Shown piece after piece: positions 49,423-59,781 of a DNA stretch of 64,000 nt. This DNA comes from Streptomyces sp. Tue6028 (GTDB lineage: Bacteria; Actinomycetota; Actinomycetes; Streptomycetales; Streptomycetaceae), in NCBI RefSeq assembly GCF_002300165.1, contig NZ_MLCE01000010.1, positions 186,001 through 250,000 on the forward strand. The letters are read 5' to 3'. The notes under the pieces were generated by a model that ran no database searches, was not told the origin of the DNA, and saw nothing but the letters and a program-made list of their open reading frames with translations. Every line of letters starts with the position of its first letter. The stretch's first letter is position 1. Made by a program: the position numbers and the translations under genes.

Positions 49423-50850
49423 TCAGGCGCTCGCGGCGCCGAGTTCGCGAACCGCCTCCGCGAAAGCGTCACCGCGCTTGTTGTAGTTGGCGAACATGTC
49501 CATGGACGCACAGGCCGGCGCCAGCAGAACGGTGTCCCCTGGCCCGGCGAGCCGCGCGGCCTCCCGGACCGCCGCGAGCATCGCCCCAGTGTCGGTCCGG
49601 TCGAGGTCGACGACGGGTACTTCCGGGGCGTGTCGCGCGAGCGCTTCGCCGATCAGCGCGCGGTCCGCGCCGATCAGGACGACACCCCGGAGCCGCTTCG
49701 CCGACTTGGCGACCAGCTCGTCGAAGGTCGCGCCCTTGGCGAGGCCGCCCGCGATCCACACGATCGACTCGTAGGCGGCCAAAGAGGCCTCCGCCGCATG
49801 CGTGTTGGTGGCCTTGGAGTCGTCGATGTAGGCGACCTGGTCCACGTCGGCGACGTGCGCGATGCGGTGCGCGTCCGGGCGGAAGGCGCGCAGTCCGTCG
49901 CGCACCGCCTGGGCGGGCACACCGAAGGCGCGCGCCAGGGCCGCCGCCGCAAGGGCGTTGGCGATGTTGTGCGGGGCGGGCGGATTGACGTCCGACACCT
50001 CCGCGAGTTCCTGTGCGTTCTTGTGCCGGTTCTCGACGAAGGCGCGGTCGACCAGGATGCCTTCCACGACGCCGAGTTGGGACGGTCCGGGCGTGCCGAG
50101 CGTGAAGCCGACGGCCCGGCAGCCCTCCTCCACGTCGGCCTCGCGCACCAGGTCCTCGGTCGCCTTGTCGGCGACGTTGTAGACGCAGGCGACCCGATTG
50201 CCTTCGTAGATACGGCCCTTGTCGGCGGCGTACGCCTCCATGGAGCCGTGCCAGTCGAGGTGGTCGGGCGCGAGGTTCAGCACGGCGGCCGAATGGGCGC
50301 GCAGCGAGGGCGCCCAGTGCAGCTGATAGCTCGACAGCTCCACCGCGAGGACGTCGTACGTCTCCTCGCCGAGGACCGCGTCCAGCAGCGAGACGCCGAT
50401 GTTGCCGACCGCCGCGGTGCGCAGTCCGGCCGCCTCCAGGATGGAGGCGAGCATCTGGACGGTGGTGGTCTTGCCGTTGGTGCCGGTGACCGCCAGCCAG
50501 GGCGCCGCGTCCGGGCCGCGCAGCCGCCAGGCGAGTTCGACGTCGCCCCAGACCGGGACGCCCGCCTCGGCGGCCGCGGCGAACAGCGGCTTGTCCGGCT
50601 TCCAGCCGGGTGCGGTCACGATCAGTTCGGTGCCTTCCGGCAGGGTCGCGCCGTCACCGAGGCGCACGGTGACACCGAGCGCCTCCAGCTCCGCGGCCTG
50701 GGCCCGGGAGCGCTCGTCGTCGCCGTCGTTGACGACCGTGACGACCGCGCCGAGGCCGTGGAGCACCTTGGCCGCCGGGATGCCGGAGACGCCGAGCCCG
50801 GCGACGGTGACGTTCTTGCCCTGCCAGTCGATCACTTCTTGGCTGCCCAT
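49423..50850 (-). CDS. murD: UDP-MurNAc-L-alanine:D-glutamate ligase MurD
   Basis: A 475-residue Mur ligase. The ATP P-loop is [11 protein letters not shown]; other motifs are [24 protein letters not shown] (catalytic region) and [15 protein letters not shown] at 50850 overlaps mraY by 19 bases; GTG at 50835, overlapping the mraY stop by 4 bases (GTGA), is an equally good start and would shorten the protein by five residues. Confidence 0.96.
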   Translation of the reverse strand: MGSQEVIDWQGKNVTVAGLGVSGIPAAKVLHGLGAVVTVVNDGDDERSRAQAAELEALGVTVRLGDGATLPEGTELIVTAPGWKPDKPLFAAAAEAGVPVWGDVELAWRLRGPDAAPWLAVTGTNGKTTTVQMLASILEAAGLRTAAVGNIGVSLLDAVLGEETYDVLAVELSSYQLHWAPSLRAHSAAVLNLAPDHLDWHGSMEAYAADKGRIYEGNRVACVYNVADKATEDLVREADVEEGCRAVGFTLGTPGPSQLGVVEGILVDRAFVENRHKNAQELAEVSDVNPPAPHNIANALAAAALARAFGVPAQAVRDGLRAFRPDAHRIAHVADVDQVAYIDDSKATNTHAAEASLAAYESIVWIAGGLAKGATFDELVAKSAKRLRGVVLIGADRALIGEALARHAPEVPVVDLDRTDTGAMLAAVREAARLAGPGDTVLLAPACASMDMFANYNKRGDAFAEAVRELGAASA

Positions 50851-51905
50851 CCTGCGTAGAAGAGGCCCAGTCCCACGATGACGCACATGCCCTGAATGAT
50901 CCAGAAGCGGACCACCACAAGGACTTCGGACCACCCCTTCAGTTCGAAGTGGTGCTGGAGTGGTGCCATGCGGAAGACGCGTCGGCCGGTCAGCCGGAAG
51001 GACCCGACCTGGATCACGACCGACATGGTGATGAGGACGAAGAGACCGCCGAGGAGCGCGACCAGCAGCTCCGTGCGGGAGCAGATCGCCAGACCGGCGA
51101 GCGCGCCGCCGAGGGCCAGCGAGCCGGTGTCACCCATGAAGATCTTGGCCGGCGAGGTGTTCCACCACAGGAAGCCGAAGCAGGCGCCCATCAGGGCGGA
51201 GGCGACGACCGCGAGGTCCAGCGGGTCGCGCACCTCGTAGCAGGCGGCCGGGTTCGTGAGGGTCGTGGCGTTGGCGCAGGACTCCTGGAACTGCCAGACG
51301 CCGATGAAGGTGTAGGCGCCGAAGACCATCGTGGCCGCGCCGGTGGCGAGACCGTCCAGACCGTCCGTCAGGTTCACGCCGTTGGACATGGCCAGGATCA
51401 TGAACAGGGCCCAGACCACGAAGAGCACCGGGCCGATGGACCAGCCGAAGTCCTGGACGAAGGAGAGCTTCGTGGAGGCCGGGGTGTTCCCTCGGTTGTC
51501 GGCGAACTGGAGGGCCAGGACCGCGAAGGCGATGCCCACGATCAGCTGTCCGGCCATCTTCGCCTTGGCCCGCAGACCCAGCGAGCGCCGCTTGACGATC
51601 TTGATGTAGTCGTCCAGGAAGCCGACCAGGCCCATGCCCGCCATCAGGCCGAGCACCAGCAGGCCGGAGAACGTGGGCGCGTAACCGGTGATCACCTTCG
51701 ACAGGAAGTACGCGATGATCGTCGCGAGGATGAAGGCGATACCACCCATGGTCGGCGTACCGCGCTTGCTGTGGTGCTCGCGCGGGCCGTCGTCGCGGAT
51801 GTACTGGCCATAACCCTTGCGGGCCAGCAGCTTGATCAGCAGCGGAGTGCCGACCAGCGTCAGGAACAGGCCAATGACTCCTGCGAACAGGATCTGCTTC
51901 ATCAT
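50832..51905 (-). CDS. mraY: Phospho-MurNAc-pentapeptide translocase MraY
   Basis: A 357-residue enzyme with 10 membrane helices that makes lipid I from UDP-MurNAc-pentapeptide and undecaprenyl phosphate. The Asp motif GFLDDYIKI, the [10 protein letters not shown] segment and the [10 protein letters not shown] region (loop E) are clear, with GTPTMGG near the N-terminus. ATG at 51905 overlaps the murF stop by 4 bases (ATGA). Confidence 0.98.
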   Translation of the reverse strand: MMKQILFAGVIGLFLTLVGTPLLIKLLARKGYGQYIRDDGPREHHSKRGTPTMGGIAFILATIIAYFLSKVITGYAPTFSGLLVLGLMAGMGLVGFLDDYIKIVKRRSLGLRAKAKMAGQLIVGIAFAVLALQFADNRGNTPASTKLSFVQDFGWSIGPVLFVVWALFMILAMSNGVNLTDGLDGLATGAATMVFGAYTFIGVWQFQESCANATTLTNPAACYEVRDPLDLAVVASALMGACFGFLWWNTSPAKIFMGDTGSLALGGALAGLAICSRTELLVALLGGLFVLITMSVVIQVGSFRLTGRRVFRMAPLQHHFELKGWSEVLVVVRFWIIQGMCVIVGLGLFYAGWAAKK

Positions 51906-53308
51906 CGGGCGGCAACCTCACCCTCGAGGCCGCTGTCGAGCAGCGCCTGCGCCACCCGTTCGAGCCCGACCGACCTGGACGCCTTCACGAGTACGACGTC
52001 CCCCGGGCGCAGCTCGCTGCGCAACAGGTCGACAGCCGCCTGTGCGTCGGACACGTGCACCGACTCCTCACCCCACGAACCCTCGTTATATGCGCCCAGT
52101 TGCAGCCAGGACGCTTCCCTGCCCCCGACCGCGACGAGCTTGCTGACGTTGAGCCGGACGGCGAGCCGTCCGACCGCGTCGTGCTCGGCGAGCGCCTCGT
52201 CCCCGAGCTCGGCCATCTGACCGAGCACCGCCCACGTACGACGTCCCTTGCCCATGGCCGCGAGCGCGCGCAGGGCGGCTCGCATGGACTCGGGGTTCGC
52301 GTTGTAGGCGTCGTTGACGACCGTCACGCCGTCCGGACGCTCGGTGACCTCCATCCGCCAGCGGGAGAGGGAGTCCGCCTCGGAGAGCGCGCGCGCGATC
52401 TCGTCTGCGGACATGCCCAGCTCATGGGCGACGGCGGCCGCGGCGAGCGCGTTCGACACGTGGTGCTCACCGTACAGGCGCATGGTCACGTCACTGCACC
52501 CGGAGGGTGTGCGAAGGCTGAAGGCAGGCTGTCCACTGTCCGTGAGACGGACGTTCTCGGCGCGTACGTCCGCTTCGTCGGACTCACCGAAGAGGATCAC
52601 GCGCGCCTTCGTCCGGGATGCCATGGCGCGGACGAGGGGATCGTCGGCATTGAGGATCGCCGCGCCGTCCTCCGGGAGGCTCTCGACGAGTTCGCCCTTC
52701 GCCTGTGCGATCTGCTCGCGTCCGCCGAACTCGCCGATGTGGGCGGTGCCGACGTTGAGGACGAGGCCGACCTTCGGCGGCGTCAGGCCGGCGAGGTAGC
52801 TGATGTGGCCGATGCCGCGGGCGCCCATCTCCAGGACGAGGAAACGGGTCTCCTCGGTGGCGCTGAGCGCGGTGAGCGGCAGGCCGATCTCGTTGTTGAG
52901 CGAGCCGGGCGTGAAGACGGTCGGCGCCTTGGTCCGCAGCACCTGGGCGATCAGGTCCTTGGTGCTGGTCTTGCCCGCGGAGCCGGTGAGGGCGACGAGG
53001 GTCGCGCCGAGGCGTTCCACGACGTGCCGGGCGAGCGCGCCGAGCGCCGCCTGGACGTCCGCGACGACGATCGCGGGCACGCCGACGGGGCGGGACGCCA
53101 GCACGGCGACCGCGCCCGCCTCGACCACCGCCTCGGCGAAGTCGTGGCCGTCCACGCGCTCGCCGACGAAGGCGACGAAGAGGCTGCCGGACTCCACCTC
53201 ACGGGAGTCTCTGACGACCGGTCCGGTGACCTGTACCGACGGATCCGGTATGTCGTGCGTCTGCCCGCCGACGACTGCTGCGATCTCGGCGAGAGAGAGG
53301 GCGATCAC
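51902..53308 (-). CDS. murF: UDP-MurNAc-tripeptide:D-Ala-D-Ala ligase MurF
   Basis: A 468-residue Mur ligase. The P-loop is [10 protein letters not shown], then [21 protein letters not shown] and [13 protein letters not shown] (ligase signature). GTG at 53308 was chosen, four bases past the murE stop, giving a family-typical length; the frame continues upstream inside murE. The three Mur ligase genes here lie in consecutive order with MraY and MurG. Confidence 0.97.
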   Translation of the reverse strand: MIALSLAEIAAVVGGQTHDIPDPSVQVTGPVVRDSREVESGSLFVAFVGERVDGHDFAEAVVEAGAVAVLASRPVGVPAIVVADVQAALGALARHVVERLGATLVALTGSAGKTSTKDLIAQVLRTKAPTVFTPGSLNNEIGLPLTALSATEETRFLVLEMGARGIGHISYLAGLTPPKVGLVLNVGTAHIGEFGGREQIAQAKGELVESLPEDGAAILNADDPLVRAMASRTKARVILFGESDEADVRAENVRLTDSGQPAFSLRTPSGCSDVTMRLYGEHHVSNALAAAAVAHELGMSADEIARALSEADSLSRWRMEVTERPDGVTVVNDAYNANPESMRAALRALAAMGKGRRTWAVLGQMAELGDEALAEHDAVGRLAVRLNVSKLVAVGGREASWLQLGAYNEGSWGEESVHVSDAQAAVDLLRSELRPGDVVLVKASRSVGLERVAQALLDSGLEGEVAAR

Positions 53309-53312
53309 AAGT

Positions 53313-54968
53313 TCATCCCTGGGTCTGCTGGATAGCTTCGCGAAGCACCTGGCGGTCGTCGAACGGACGGACCACCCCGGCGATGTCCTGGCCCTGCTCG
53401 TGGCCCTTGCCCGCGACCAGCACGGTGTCGCCCGGCTGCGCACGGGCGACCGCGGCGGCGATGGCGGCGGCGCGGTCCTCGAAGACCTGGACCTCGCCGC
53501 GCTCGTGCGCCGGCACCTCGGCGGCGCCCGCGAGCATCGTGGCGAGGATCGCGAGGGGGTCCTCGGAGCGGGGGTTGTCGGAGGTCAGTACGGCGGTGTC
53601 GGCGAGCCGGGCCGCGGCCGCGCCCATCGGCATCCGCTTGGTCTTGTCGCGGTCGCCGCCGCAGCCGAGCACGACGTGCAGGTGACCGGTGGTGACCTTG
53701 CGCAGGGCGCGCAGGACGGACTCGACCGCGTCCGTCTTGTGGGCGTAGTCGACGACGGCGAGGTAGGGCTGGCCGGCGTCCACCCGCTCCAGGCGGCCCG
53801 GTACGCCCGGCACCGCGGCGACGCCGTCCGCGGCGTCCTGCGGGTCGATCCCCGCGACGGCGAGGGCGACGACGGCGGCGAGGGTGTTCGCCACGTTGAA
53901 GGGGCCCGCGAGCGGCGACCTGGCGGTGATCCGCTCGCCCTTGGGGCCGACGGCGGTGAACGTCGAGTCCATGGGCCCGACTTCGACGCCCTCGGCGCGC
54001 CAGTCGGCGTCGGGGTGGCCCTCGGCGGAGAAGGTGACGACCGGGACGGTGGCCTCCTTGGCCAGCCTGCGCCCGTACTCGTCGTCGAGGTTGACGACGC
54101 CGAGTTTGCTGCGTTTCGGCGTGAACAGCTGCGCCTTGGCCCGGAAGTAGTCCTCCATGTCGGAGTGGAACTCCATGTGTTCCGGGCTCAGGTTGTTGAA
54201 GACGGCGATGTCGAAGACGCAGCCGTCGACGCGCCCGAGGACCAGCGCGTGGCTGGAGACCTCCATCGCGACCGCCTCGACACCGCGCTCGCGCATCACC
54301 GCGAACAGCGCCTGGAGGTCGGTGGCTTCGGGGGTGGTGCGCTCGGACTTGATGCGCTCGTCGCCGATGCGCATCTCTACCGTGCCGATCAGGCCGGTGC
54401 TGCGGACCGTCTTCAGACCGCCCTCGACGAGGTACGCCGTCGTGGTCTTGCCGGACGTGCCGGTGATCCCGATCTGGAGCAGCTCGCGCCCGGGGTGGCC
54501 GTAGATGGTGGCCGCCAGTTCGCCCATCCGTCCGCGCGGGTCGTCGACGACGAGCACCGGCAGACCCGTGGCCGCGGCTCGCTCGGCGCCGGTCGGGTCG
54601 GTCAGCACGGCGACGGCGCCGAGGCCGGCGGCCTGGGGCACGAAGTCGGCGCCGTGCAGGCGGGCGCCGGGCAGCGCGGCGTACAGGTCTCCCGGGCGTA
54701 CGGCGCGGGAGTCATGGGTGATGCCCGTGACCTCCGCGGTCGACGCCGGGGCGGTGGTCCCCAGCTGATCGGCGAGCTCCGCGAGGGGTGTGGCGGAGAC
54801 GTGAACCGGTCGGGGCGGCCCCGGATATGTCACAGGAACGCCCTTCTGGGTGGTTTGGGACTGATCAGCATGTGGCACGGCGGTGAGCGTACCGGGCGCA
54901 CCCCCGCCGGAGCGAAGTGAGGGGTTCGGCGGGGACTGGTTCCCGGGAGCGGGGGTGATCGTTGTCAC
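53313..54968 (-). CDS. murE: UDP-MurNAc-L-Ala-D-Glu:diaminopimelate ligase MurE
   Basis: A 551-residue Mur ligase. The P-loop is GTSGKTTTAY; ERTTPEATDLQ and MEVSSHALVLGRV are family motifs; SDNPRSEDP matches the DNPR diaminopimelate-recognition signature. Streptomyces walls contain LL-diaminopimelate, so that isomer is expected but not readable here. The N-terminus has an extra disordered segment of about 45 residues; GTG at 54968 is taken, with AGGAA 8 bases upstream, though a later start (VTYPGPPRP) is possible. Confidence 0.96.
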   Translation of the reverse strand: MTTITPAPGNQSPPNPSLRSGGGAPGTLTAVPHADQSQTTQKGVPVTYPGPPRPVHVSATPLAELADQLGTTAPASTAEVTGITHDSRAVRPGDLYAALPGARLHGADFVPQAAGLGAVAVLTDPTGAERAAATGLPVLVVDDPRGRMGELAATIYGHPGRELLQIGITGTSGKTTTAYLVEGGLKTVRSTGLIGTVEMRIGDERIKSERTTPEATDLQALFAVMRERGVEAVAMEVSSHALVLGRVDGCVFDIAVFNNLSPEHMEFHSDMEDYFRAKAQLFTPKRSKLGVVNLDDEYGRRLAKEATVPVVTFSAEGHPDADWRAEGVEVGPMDSTFTAVGPKGERITARSPLAGPFNVANTLAAVVALAVAGIDPQDAADGVAAVPGVPGRLERVDAGQPYLAVVDYAHKTDAVESVLRALRKVTTGHLHVVLGCGGDRDKTKRMPMGAAAARLADTAVLTSDNPRSEDPLAILATMLAGAAEVPAHERGEVQVFEDRAAAIAAAVARAQPGDTVLVAGKGHEQGQDIAGVVRPFDDRQVLREAIQQTQG

Positions 54969-55025
54969 GGGCTGGTTCCTGGTCCGTTGTGCGTGGGGCC
55001 GATCAGGGCGTGCGGTCGGATTGGA

Positions 55026-56984
55026 TCACGGCGAGAAGGAGACGGGCAGTCGGGCGGGCTGGGCCCCGGTGGGCGGGACCTGGAGGGTCTTCAGCGCGAA
55101 TTCCATGACCTGCTTGTAGATGGGTCCGCAGATCTGGCCGCCGAAGTAGCTGCCCTTGGTGGCGTTCTGGATCGCGCAGTACACGGTGACGCGCGGCTTG
55201 TCCGCGGGTGCGAATCCGGCGAACGAGGAGGTGTATCCGTGGTACTTGCCGGTGGCCGGATCCACGCGGTTGGCCGTACCCGTCTTGCCCGCGACCCGGT
55301 AGCCGGGAATGCGCGCCTTGTTGCCGGTGCCCTGCTCGTCGTCCACGACGGACTCCAGCATCTGGGCGAGGGTCTTCGCCGTCTTCTCGCTCACGACCCT
55401 TGTCTTCCTGGGCTCGGCGGCCGGGGTGAAGCGGCCGTCGGGTCCCTTCGTGCCGCGCACCAGGGTCGGCTCCACGCGGACGCCGCCGTTGGCGATCGTC
55501 GAGTAGACGGAGGCCGCCTGCATCGCGTTGATCGACACGCCCTGGCCGAAAGGAATCGTGTACTGCTGCGAGGTCGACCAGGCGTCGGGGCGGGCGAGGA
55601 TGCCTGCCGTCTCGCCGGGGAAGTCCAGCCCGGTGTGGCTGCCGATGCCGAACTTGCGCAGATACGAGTACAGGACCCGATTGGCCTCCTTCTGCGTCTT
55701 GCCCAGCTGCCCGGTCGCCAGAATGGTGCCGATGTTGCTGGACTTGGCGAGGACGCCGTTGAGCGTCAGGTACCAGGTCGAGTGGTCGATGTCGTCCTGG
55801 AAGAGCCGGTCGCCGCGGTGCAGCCGGTTCGGCACGACCACGTGGGTCTCGGGTGTGGCGGCGTTCTCCTCCAGGACGGCCGCCATCGACATGAGCTTGG
55901 CGGTGGAGCCGGGCTCGAACGCGTCCTGGAGGGCCGCGTTGCCCATGGCCGCCGAGTTGGCCTGGGAGAGGTCGTTCGGGTCGAAGCCGGGCGAGTTCGC
56001 CATCGCGAGGATCTCACCGGTCCGGGTGTCCTGCACTATCACGTAACCGCGGTCGGCCCTGGACTTCTTCACCTGCTCGGTGATCGCGTTCTGCGCGGCC
56101 CACTGGATGTCCCGGTCGATGGTCAGCTCGATGTCGGAGCCGGCCACGGCGGGCGTCTCGGTGGAGCCCACGGTCGGCACCTGCCGGCCGCCGGACTGCG
56201 CGTAGCGGATCTTTCCGTCCTTGCCGGCGAGCTGCTTGTTCAGCGCCTGCTCGACGCCACCGCCGCCCTTGCCGTCGGCGTTGACCCAGCCCAGTATCCC
56301 GGCGGCGAGGTCGCCGTTCGGGTACACGCGCTTGCTGGCGGGCACGGCCAGGACGCCGGCGAGGACGTTGACCGTGTTCGTGTCGGTCTCCGCCTTGGTG
56401 CCGAGCGTCGACTTCAGGTCCTTGATCTGCTTCCACACCTGCGGGGTCTGGCGGTGCGCGAGCAGGACGTAGCGGGTGTTCTTCGTCCGCAGCTTCTTGG
56501 CGACGCTGTCCATGTCCTGGTCGAGGATGGGCCCGAGCAGCGCGGCGGCCTGCTCGGGCGCGTCATCGGCCTTCGTCGCCTCCCGCGTGAACATCGTCGG
56601 GTCGGCCGTGATGTCGTACGCGTCCACGCTGGTCGCGAGCTCGACGCCGTTGCGGTCGGTGATGCCGCCCCGCTCTGCGGCCAGCGTGCGCCCCACGTAG
56701 CGGTTCTGCTCGGCCTTCGCGGCGTAGGCGCTGGCGTCCACCGCCTGCACCTGGAGCAGCCGTACGACGAAGGCGACCATCACCAGGGTCAGCGCGAGGC
56801 TGACCATGCGCAGGCGGGGACGGGGGCTGCCGAGCCGGATGACGCTCGGGGCCTGGGGGCGCCCGGCGCCCGGTCGGCGTACGGGGCGCGCGCCGGGTCC
56901 CGGACGGCGCCGGCCGCCGGGTACGGGCCTGGCGGGGCCGGGCACGCGGCGTCGCGGCGGTTCCCTGTCGGACACTTCCGTCAC
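55026..56984 (-). CDS. ftsI: Septal penicillin-binding protein FtsI (class B PBP)
   Basis: A 652-residue transpeptidase: Pro/Arg-rich cytoplasmic tail (about 60 residues), one membrane helix (MVSLALTLVMVAFVVRLL), pedestal domain and the penicillin-binding domain. The catalytic Ser360 and Lys363 are in EPGSTAKLM; SSN is in LAKSSNIGT and KTGT in VAGKTGTANR. It crosslinks septal wall with FtsW. GTG at 56984 overlaps the ftsL stop by 4 bases. Confidence 0.98.
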   Translation of the reverse strand: MTEVSDREPPRRRVPGPARPVPGGRRRPGPGARPVRRPGAGRPQAPSVIRLGSPRPRLRMVSLALTLVMVAFVVRLLQVQAVDASAYAAKAEQNRYVGRTLAAERGGITDRNGVELATSVDAYDITADPTMFTREATKADDAPEQAAALLGPILDQDMDSVAKKLRTKNTRYVLLAHRQTPQVWKQIKDLKSTLGTKAETDTNTVNVLAGVLAVPASKRVYPNGDLAAGILGWVNADGKGGGGVEQALNKQLAGKDGKIRYAQSGGRQVPTVGSTETPAVAGSDIELTIDRDIQWAAQNAITEQVKKSRADRGYVIVQDTRTGEILAMANSPGFDPNDLSQANSAAMGNAALQDAFEPGSTAKLMSMAAVLEENAATPETHVVVPNRLHRGDRLFQDDIDHSTWYLTLNGVLAKSSNIGTILATGQLGKTQKEANRVLYSYLRKFGIGSHTGLDFPGETAGILARPDAWSTSQQYTIPFGQGVSINAMQAASVYSTIANGGVRVEPTLVRGTKGPDGRFTPAAEPRKTRVVSEKTAKTLAQMLESVVDDEQGTGNKARIPGYRVAGKTGTANRVDPATGKYHGYTSSFAGFAPADKPRVTVYCAIQNATKGSYFGGQICGPIYKQVMEFALKTLQVPPTGAQPARLPVSFSP

Positions 56985-57508
56985 CTGCCGGGGGTCGTGG
57001 GGGACTGCGTGGACGGGGCGGGGGCCTGACGGGAGGGGGCGGTCACGGACGGCTGCGCGGTGGACGCCGGGGCCGGGCTCCGGCGGGGCTGCGGTGCGAG
57101 CACCTCGGGCGCCGGGATCATCGGGGCCCGCGCGGAGGACTGCTGGGCGGGCCCCCCGGGGACGCCCTTGACGGTGCCGTCGGGGTTGAGGAAGGCCGGG
57201 TCCCCGCCGGGGACCATGCCGAGTTCACGGGCGCGGCGCTGGAGGGCGTCGGGGGCGGAGTAGGCGTCCACGTCCCGTTGGAGGGCCTGCTCCTCGTCCG
57301 TGAGGCTCTTGGTGTCCCTCTGGAGATCGTCGAGCCGGAACGCCCCTTCGCTGAGCGCGGAGTTCAGCACGAGGAGCCCGATGAGGCCGCCGCCGAGCAG
57401 CACGACGACGAGCAGCACGAAAGGGGTGCGGGCGGCCTGGCCGGCCCCCGCGGGCAGCAGTCGGGCGAGCCGGGCGGCCCGCCCCCTGAGCTCCGGTTTT
57501 CGGCTCAC
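56981..57508 (-). CDS. ftsL: Cell division protein FtsL-like (septum formation initiator)
   Basis: A 175-residue bitopic protein with a basic N-terminus, one membrane helix (TPFVLLVVVLLGGGLIGLLVL) and a short leucine-zipper-like coiled coil (LDDLQRDTKSLTDEEQALQRDVD), followed by a Pro/Ser-rich tail of about 80 residues. Position between rsmH and ftsI identifies it. GTG at 57508 has GGAGGG just upstream; the open frame upstream overlaps rsmH and lacks support. Confidence 0.92.
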   Translation of the reverse strand: MSRKPELRGRAARLARLLPAGAGQAARTPFVLLVVVLLGGGLIGLLVLNSALSEGAFRLDDLQRDTKSLTDEEQALQRDVDAYSAPDALQRRARELGMVPGGDPAFLNPDGTVKGVPGGPAQQSSARAPMIPAPEVLAPQPRRSPAPASTAQPSVTAPSRQAPAPSTQSPTTPGR

Positions 57509-57530
57509 GCGCCCTCCCTCTCGCCGCGCC

Positions 57531-58487
57531 TCACTCGGCGTCCTCGCGAATGCGTTGCGCCCCCCGCAGCCGGGCGGGAGCCGCTCGCCGGTTCTCGGCG
57601 ACCTCTTCCTCGGTGGGAAGTTCGGCACCGCGGGTGAGCAGCTTGAGCCGGGGCTGGTAGCGCTCGGGGACGACCGGCAGCCCGGGTGGCGCGGTGGAGG
57701 CGGCGCCGGCCGCGAACACCTGCTTGACCAGCCGGTCCTCCAGCGAGTGGTACGAGAGCACCGCGATACGGCCGCCGACGGCGAGCGCCCCCACGGCGGC
57801 GGGGATCGCCCTCTCCAGGACGCTCAGCTCGCCGTTGACCTCGATGCGCAGCGCCTGGAAGGTGCGCTTGGCGGGGTTGCCGCCGGTGCGCTTGGCGGCC
57901 TGGGGCAGTGCGTCGCGGATCAGTTCGACGAGCCGTGCGCTGTTGCTGAAGGGCTCCTTCTCGCGTTCACGCACGATCGCGGACACGATCCGCTTGGCCT
58001 GCTTCTCCTCGCCGTACGCCCGCAGGATCCGCACCAGCTCACCCGGCGGGTAGGTGTTGAGCACCTCGGCCGCGCTCATCCCGGTCGTCTGGTCCATGCG
58101 CATGTCGAGCGGGGCGTCCTGCGCGTACGCGAACCCGCGGTCCGCCTCGTCGAGCTGCATGGACGACACACCGAGGTCGAACAGCACGCCCTGGACGCGC
58201 GGGATGCCGAGTCGGTCGAGCACCTCGGGGAGCTCGTCGTAGACGGCGTGCACCAGGGTGGCGCGGTCGCCGAAGGGGGCGAGCCGCTCCCCGGACAGGC
58301 GCAGGGCTTCCTTGTCGCGGTCCAGGGCCACCAGGCGGGCCTCGGGGAACTGCGTGAGCAGGGCCTCGCTGTGGCCGCCGAGTCCCAGGGTGCAGTCGAC
58401 GACGACGGCTCCCGGCTCACCGAGGGCCGGGGCCAGCATGTCCAGGCACCGCTGGAGCATCACCGGGACATGTCGACTCTGGCTCAA
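57531..58487 (-). CDS. rsmH: 16S rRNA C1402 N4-methyltransferase RsmH (MraW)
   Basis: A 318-residue SAM-dependent methyltransferase. The SAM motif is [16 protein letters not shown], with [28 protein letters not shown] and [13 protein letters not shown] as family signatures. It begins the leftward division cluster; mraZ, which often precedes it, is absent, since the next gene (carbonic anhydrase) is divergent. The start is ATG at 58487. Confidence 0.97.
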   Translation of the reverse strand: MSQSRHVPVMLQRCLDMLAPALGEPGAVVVDCTLGLGGHSEALLTQFPEARLVALDRDKEALRLSGERLAPFGDRATLVHAVYDELPEVLDRLGIPRVQGVLFDLGVSSMQLDEADRGFAYAQDAPLDMRMDQTTGMSAAEVLNTYPPGELVRILRAYGEEKQAKRIVSAIVREREKEPFSNSARLVELIRDALPQAAKRTGGNPAKRTFQALRIEVNGELSVLERAIPAAVGALAVGGRIAVLSYHSLEDRLVKQVFAAGAASTAPPGLPVVPERYQPRLKLLTRGAELPTEEEVAENRRAAPARLRGAQRIREDAE

Positions 58488-58910
58488 GGGGCCCTCTCAG
58501 GTCCGGCGCGGCCGTACGCACCGCCGGGTCCCCGCCCGCTCGAGAAGGGGAGGCCTGCTGGCGCCGGTGAGTGGCGTCAGCCGACCGGGAGCGGGAGGAG
58601 GCCGAGCCGTACGTACGCGCCGCGCACGCGGGGAGACGCCGGAAAATCGCCGGGTCTCCGGGGGATACAAGTCCAGCAGGGAGAGCCTCGCCTCCCGCTT
58701 CGCGTCACTTTAGTCCACGGTGTCTCGCGGTCAATCAACCGGCCTGCGCGTCGCGGACCCCGCTCCCGCCGAAGCCGCAAATACGCCCTTATCACCCTGA
58801 CGGGCGCACCGACACCGCCCGTGTGGGTTACGTCACAACAAGCCACGATGACGTTCTTTGTCCACTCTCACAACAAGACCACGCCCTACGTGACCAGTAC
58901 CGTCATAGGT
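58488..58910. promoter_or_regulatory. Divergent intergenic region of rsmH and carbonic anhydrase
   Basis: A 423-base gap between divergent genes. It has no coding potential I can support. The middle (58700-58735) has a TTTAGTCC-AC and GTGTC (a GACAC complement) near a plausible division-cluster promoter, and the right end (58820-58905) is AT-richer with repeated CACAACAAG, consistent with the carbonic anhydrase promoter. Confidence 0.45.
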
Positions 58911-59459
58911 ATGACGACTTCTGCATCCGTTCCCACCGAGCCCGAAGGCGCCATAGTCACTTCCGGCACCGTGACCGACCGCCTCGTCGACGCGAACCAT
59001 CTCTACGCCGACGCTTTCACCGACCCCGGGATGGACGCCCGTCCGGTGCTGCACGTGGCGGTGGTCGCCTGCATGGACGCCCGCCTCGACCTGCACGCCG
59101 CACTCGGCCTGGCGCTCGGCGACTGTCACACCATCCGCAACGCGGGCGGAGTCGTCACCGACGACGTGATCCGCTCCCTCACCATCAGCCAGCGGGCGCT
59201 CGGCACCCGCAGCGTGGTCCTCATCCACCACACCGGCTGTGGCCTGGAGTCCCTCACCGAGGAATTCCGGCACGACCTGGAGATGGAGGTCGGGCAGCGC
59301 CCCGCCTGGGCGGTCGAGTCGTTCCGCGACGTCGACCAGGACGTGCGGCAGTCGATGCAGCGCGTGCGCACCTCGCCGTTCCTGCTGCACACCGACGACG
59401 TGCGGGGCTTCGTCTTCGACGTGAAGACCGGCCTGCTGCGCGAGATCGACCCCGCCTGA
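58911..59459 (+). CDS. Beta-class carbonic anhydrase
   Basis: A 182-residue small beta-carbonic anhydrase interconverting CO2 and bicarbonate. Predicted zinc ligands are Cys54 (in VVACMDARLD), His107 and Cys110 (in HHTGCGLES); the Asp56-Arg58 dyad is present. The short length fits the type II (Rv1284-like) subclass, in which Asp56 can occupy the fourth zinc site at low pH. ATG at 58911 lacks a strong ribosome site. Confidence 0.95.
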   Translation: MTTSASVPTEPEGAIVTSGTVTDRLVDANHLYADAFTDPGMDARPVLHVAVVACMDARLDLHAALGLALGDCHTIRNAGGVVTDDVIRSLTISQRALGTRSVVLIHHTGCGLESLTEEFRHDLEMEVGQRPAWAVESFRDVDQDVRQSMQRVRTSPFLLHTDDVRGFVFDVKTGLLREIDPA

Positions 59460-59781
59460 CGGCCTCGGTCCCGGCCGCGCCGGGACCCGGTTCGCCGGCT
59501 TCGCTCCGCCTCGCCCCGGCTCACGTCCTGACCCGGGTCGCCGTCCGCCGGCGGCCCGTGGGACGCTCTCCGCACGGAAACACCCTGCCTCCCCGGCGCC
59601 CAAAGAGCCGCAAGACCTGACATATCGCGGCCAGTTATCCACAGGCGAGTGACACGAACCGGTAACGGCAACAAGAATGCGGGTGTGGCGTCACGCGGAA
59701 CTTTTCACGCGTGGTGTCCGTGTTTCGGGGTGGGCCGGTCCGCACAGGGCGTCGGCCCGAGAACGGGCCGAGGAGGGCCGG
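59460..59781. other. Intergenic region with a DnaA-box-like 9-mer
   Basis: A 322-base gap between two rightward genes. No gene is supported. TTATCCACA at 59635-59643 matches the E. coli DnaA box exactly, but it is single. GACAC occurs nearby (about 59650-59655). A GC-rich pseudo-hairpin near 59470-59520 may terminate the carbonic anhydrase transcript. Confidence 0.45.
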
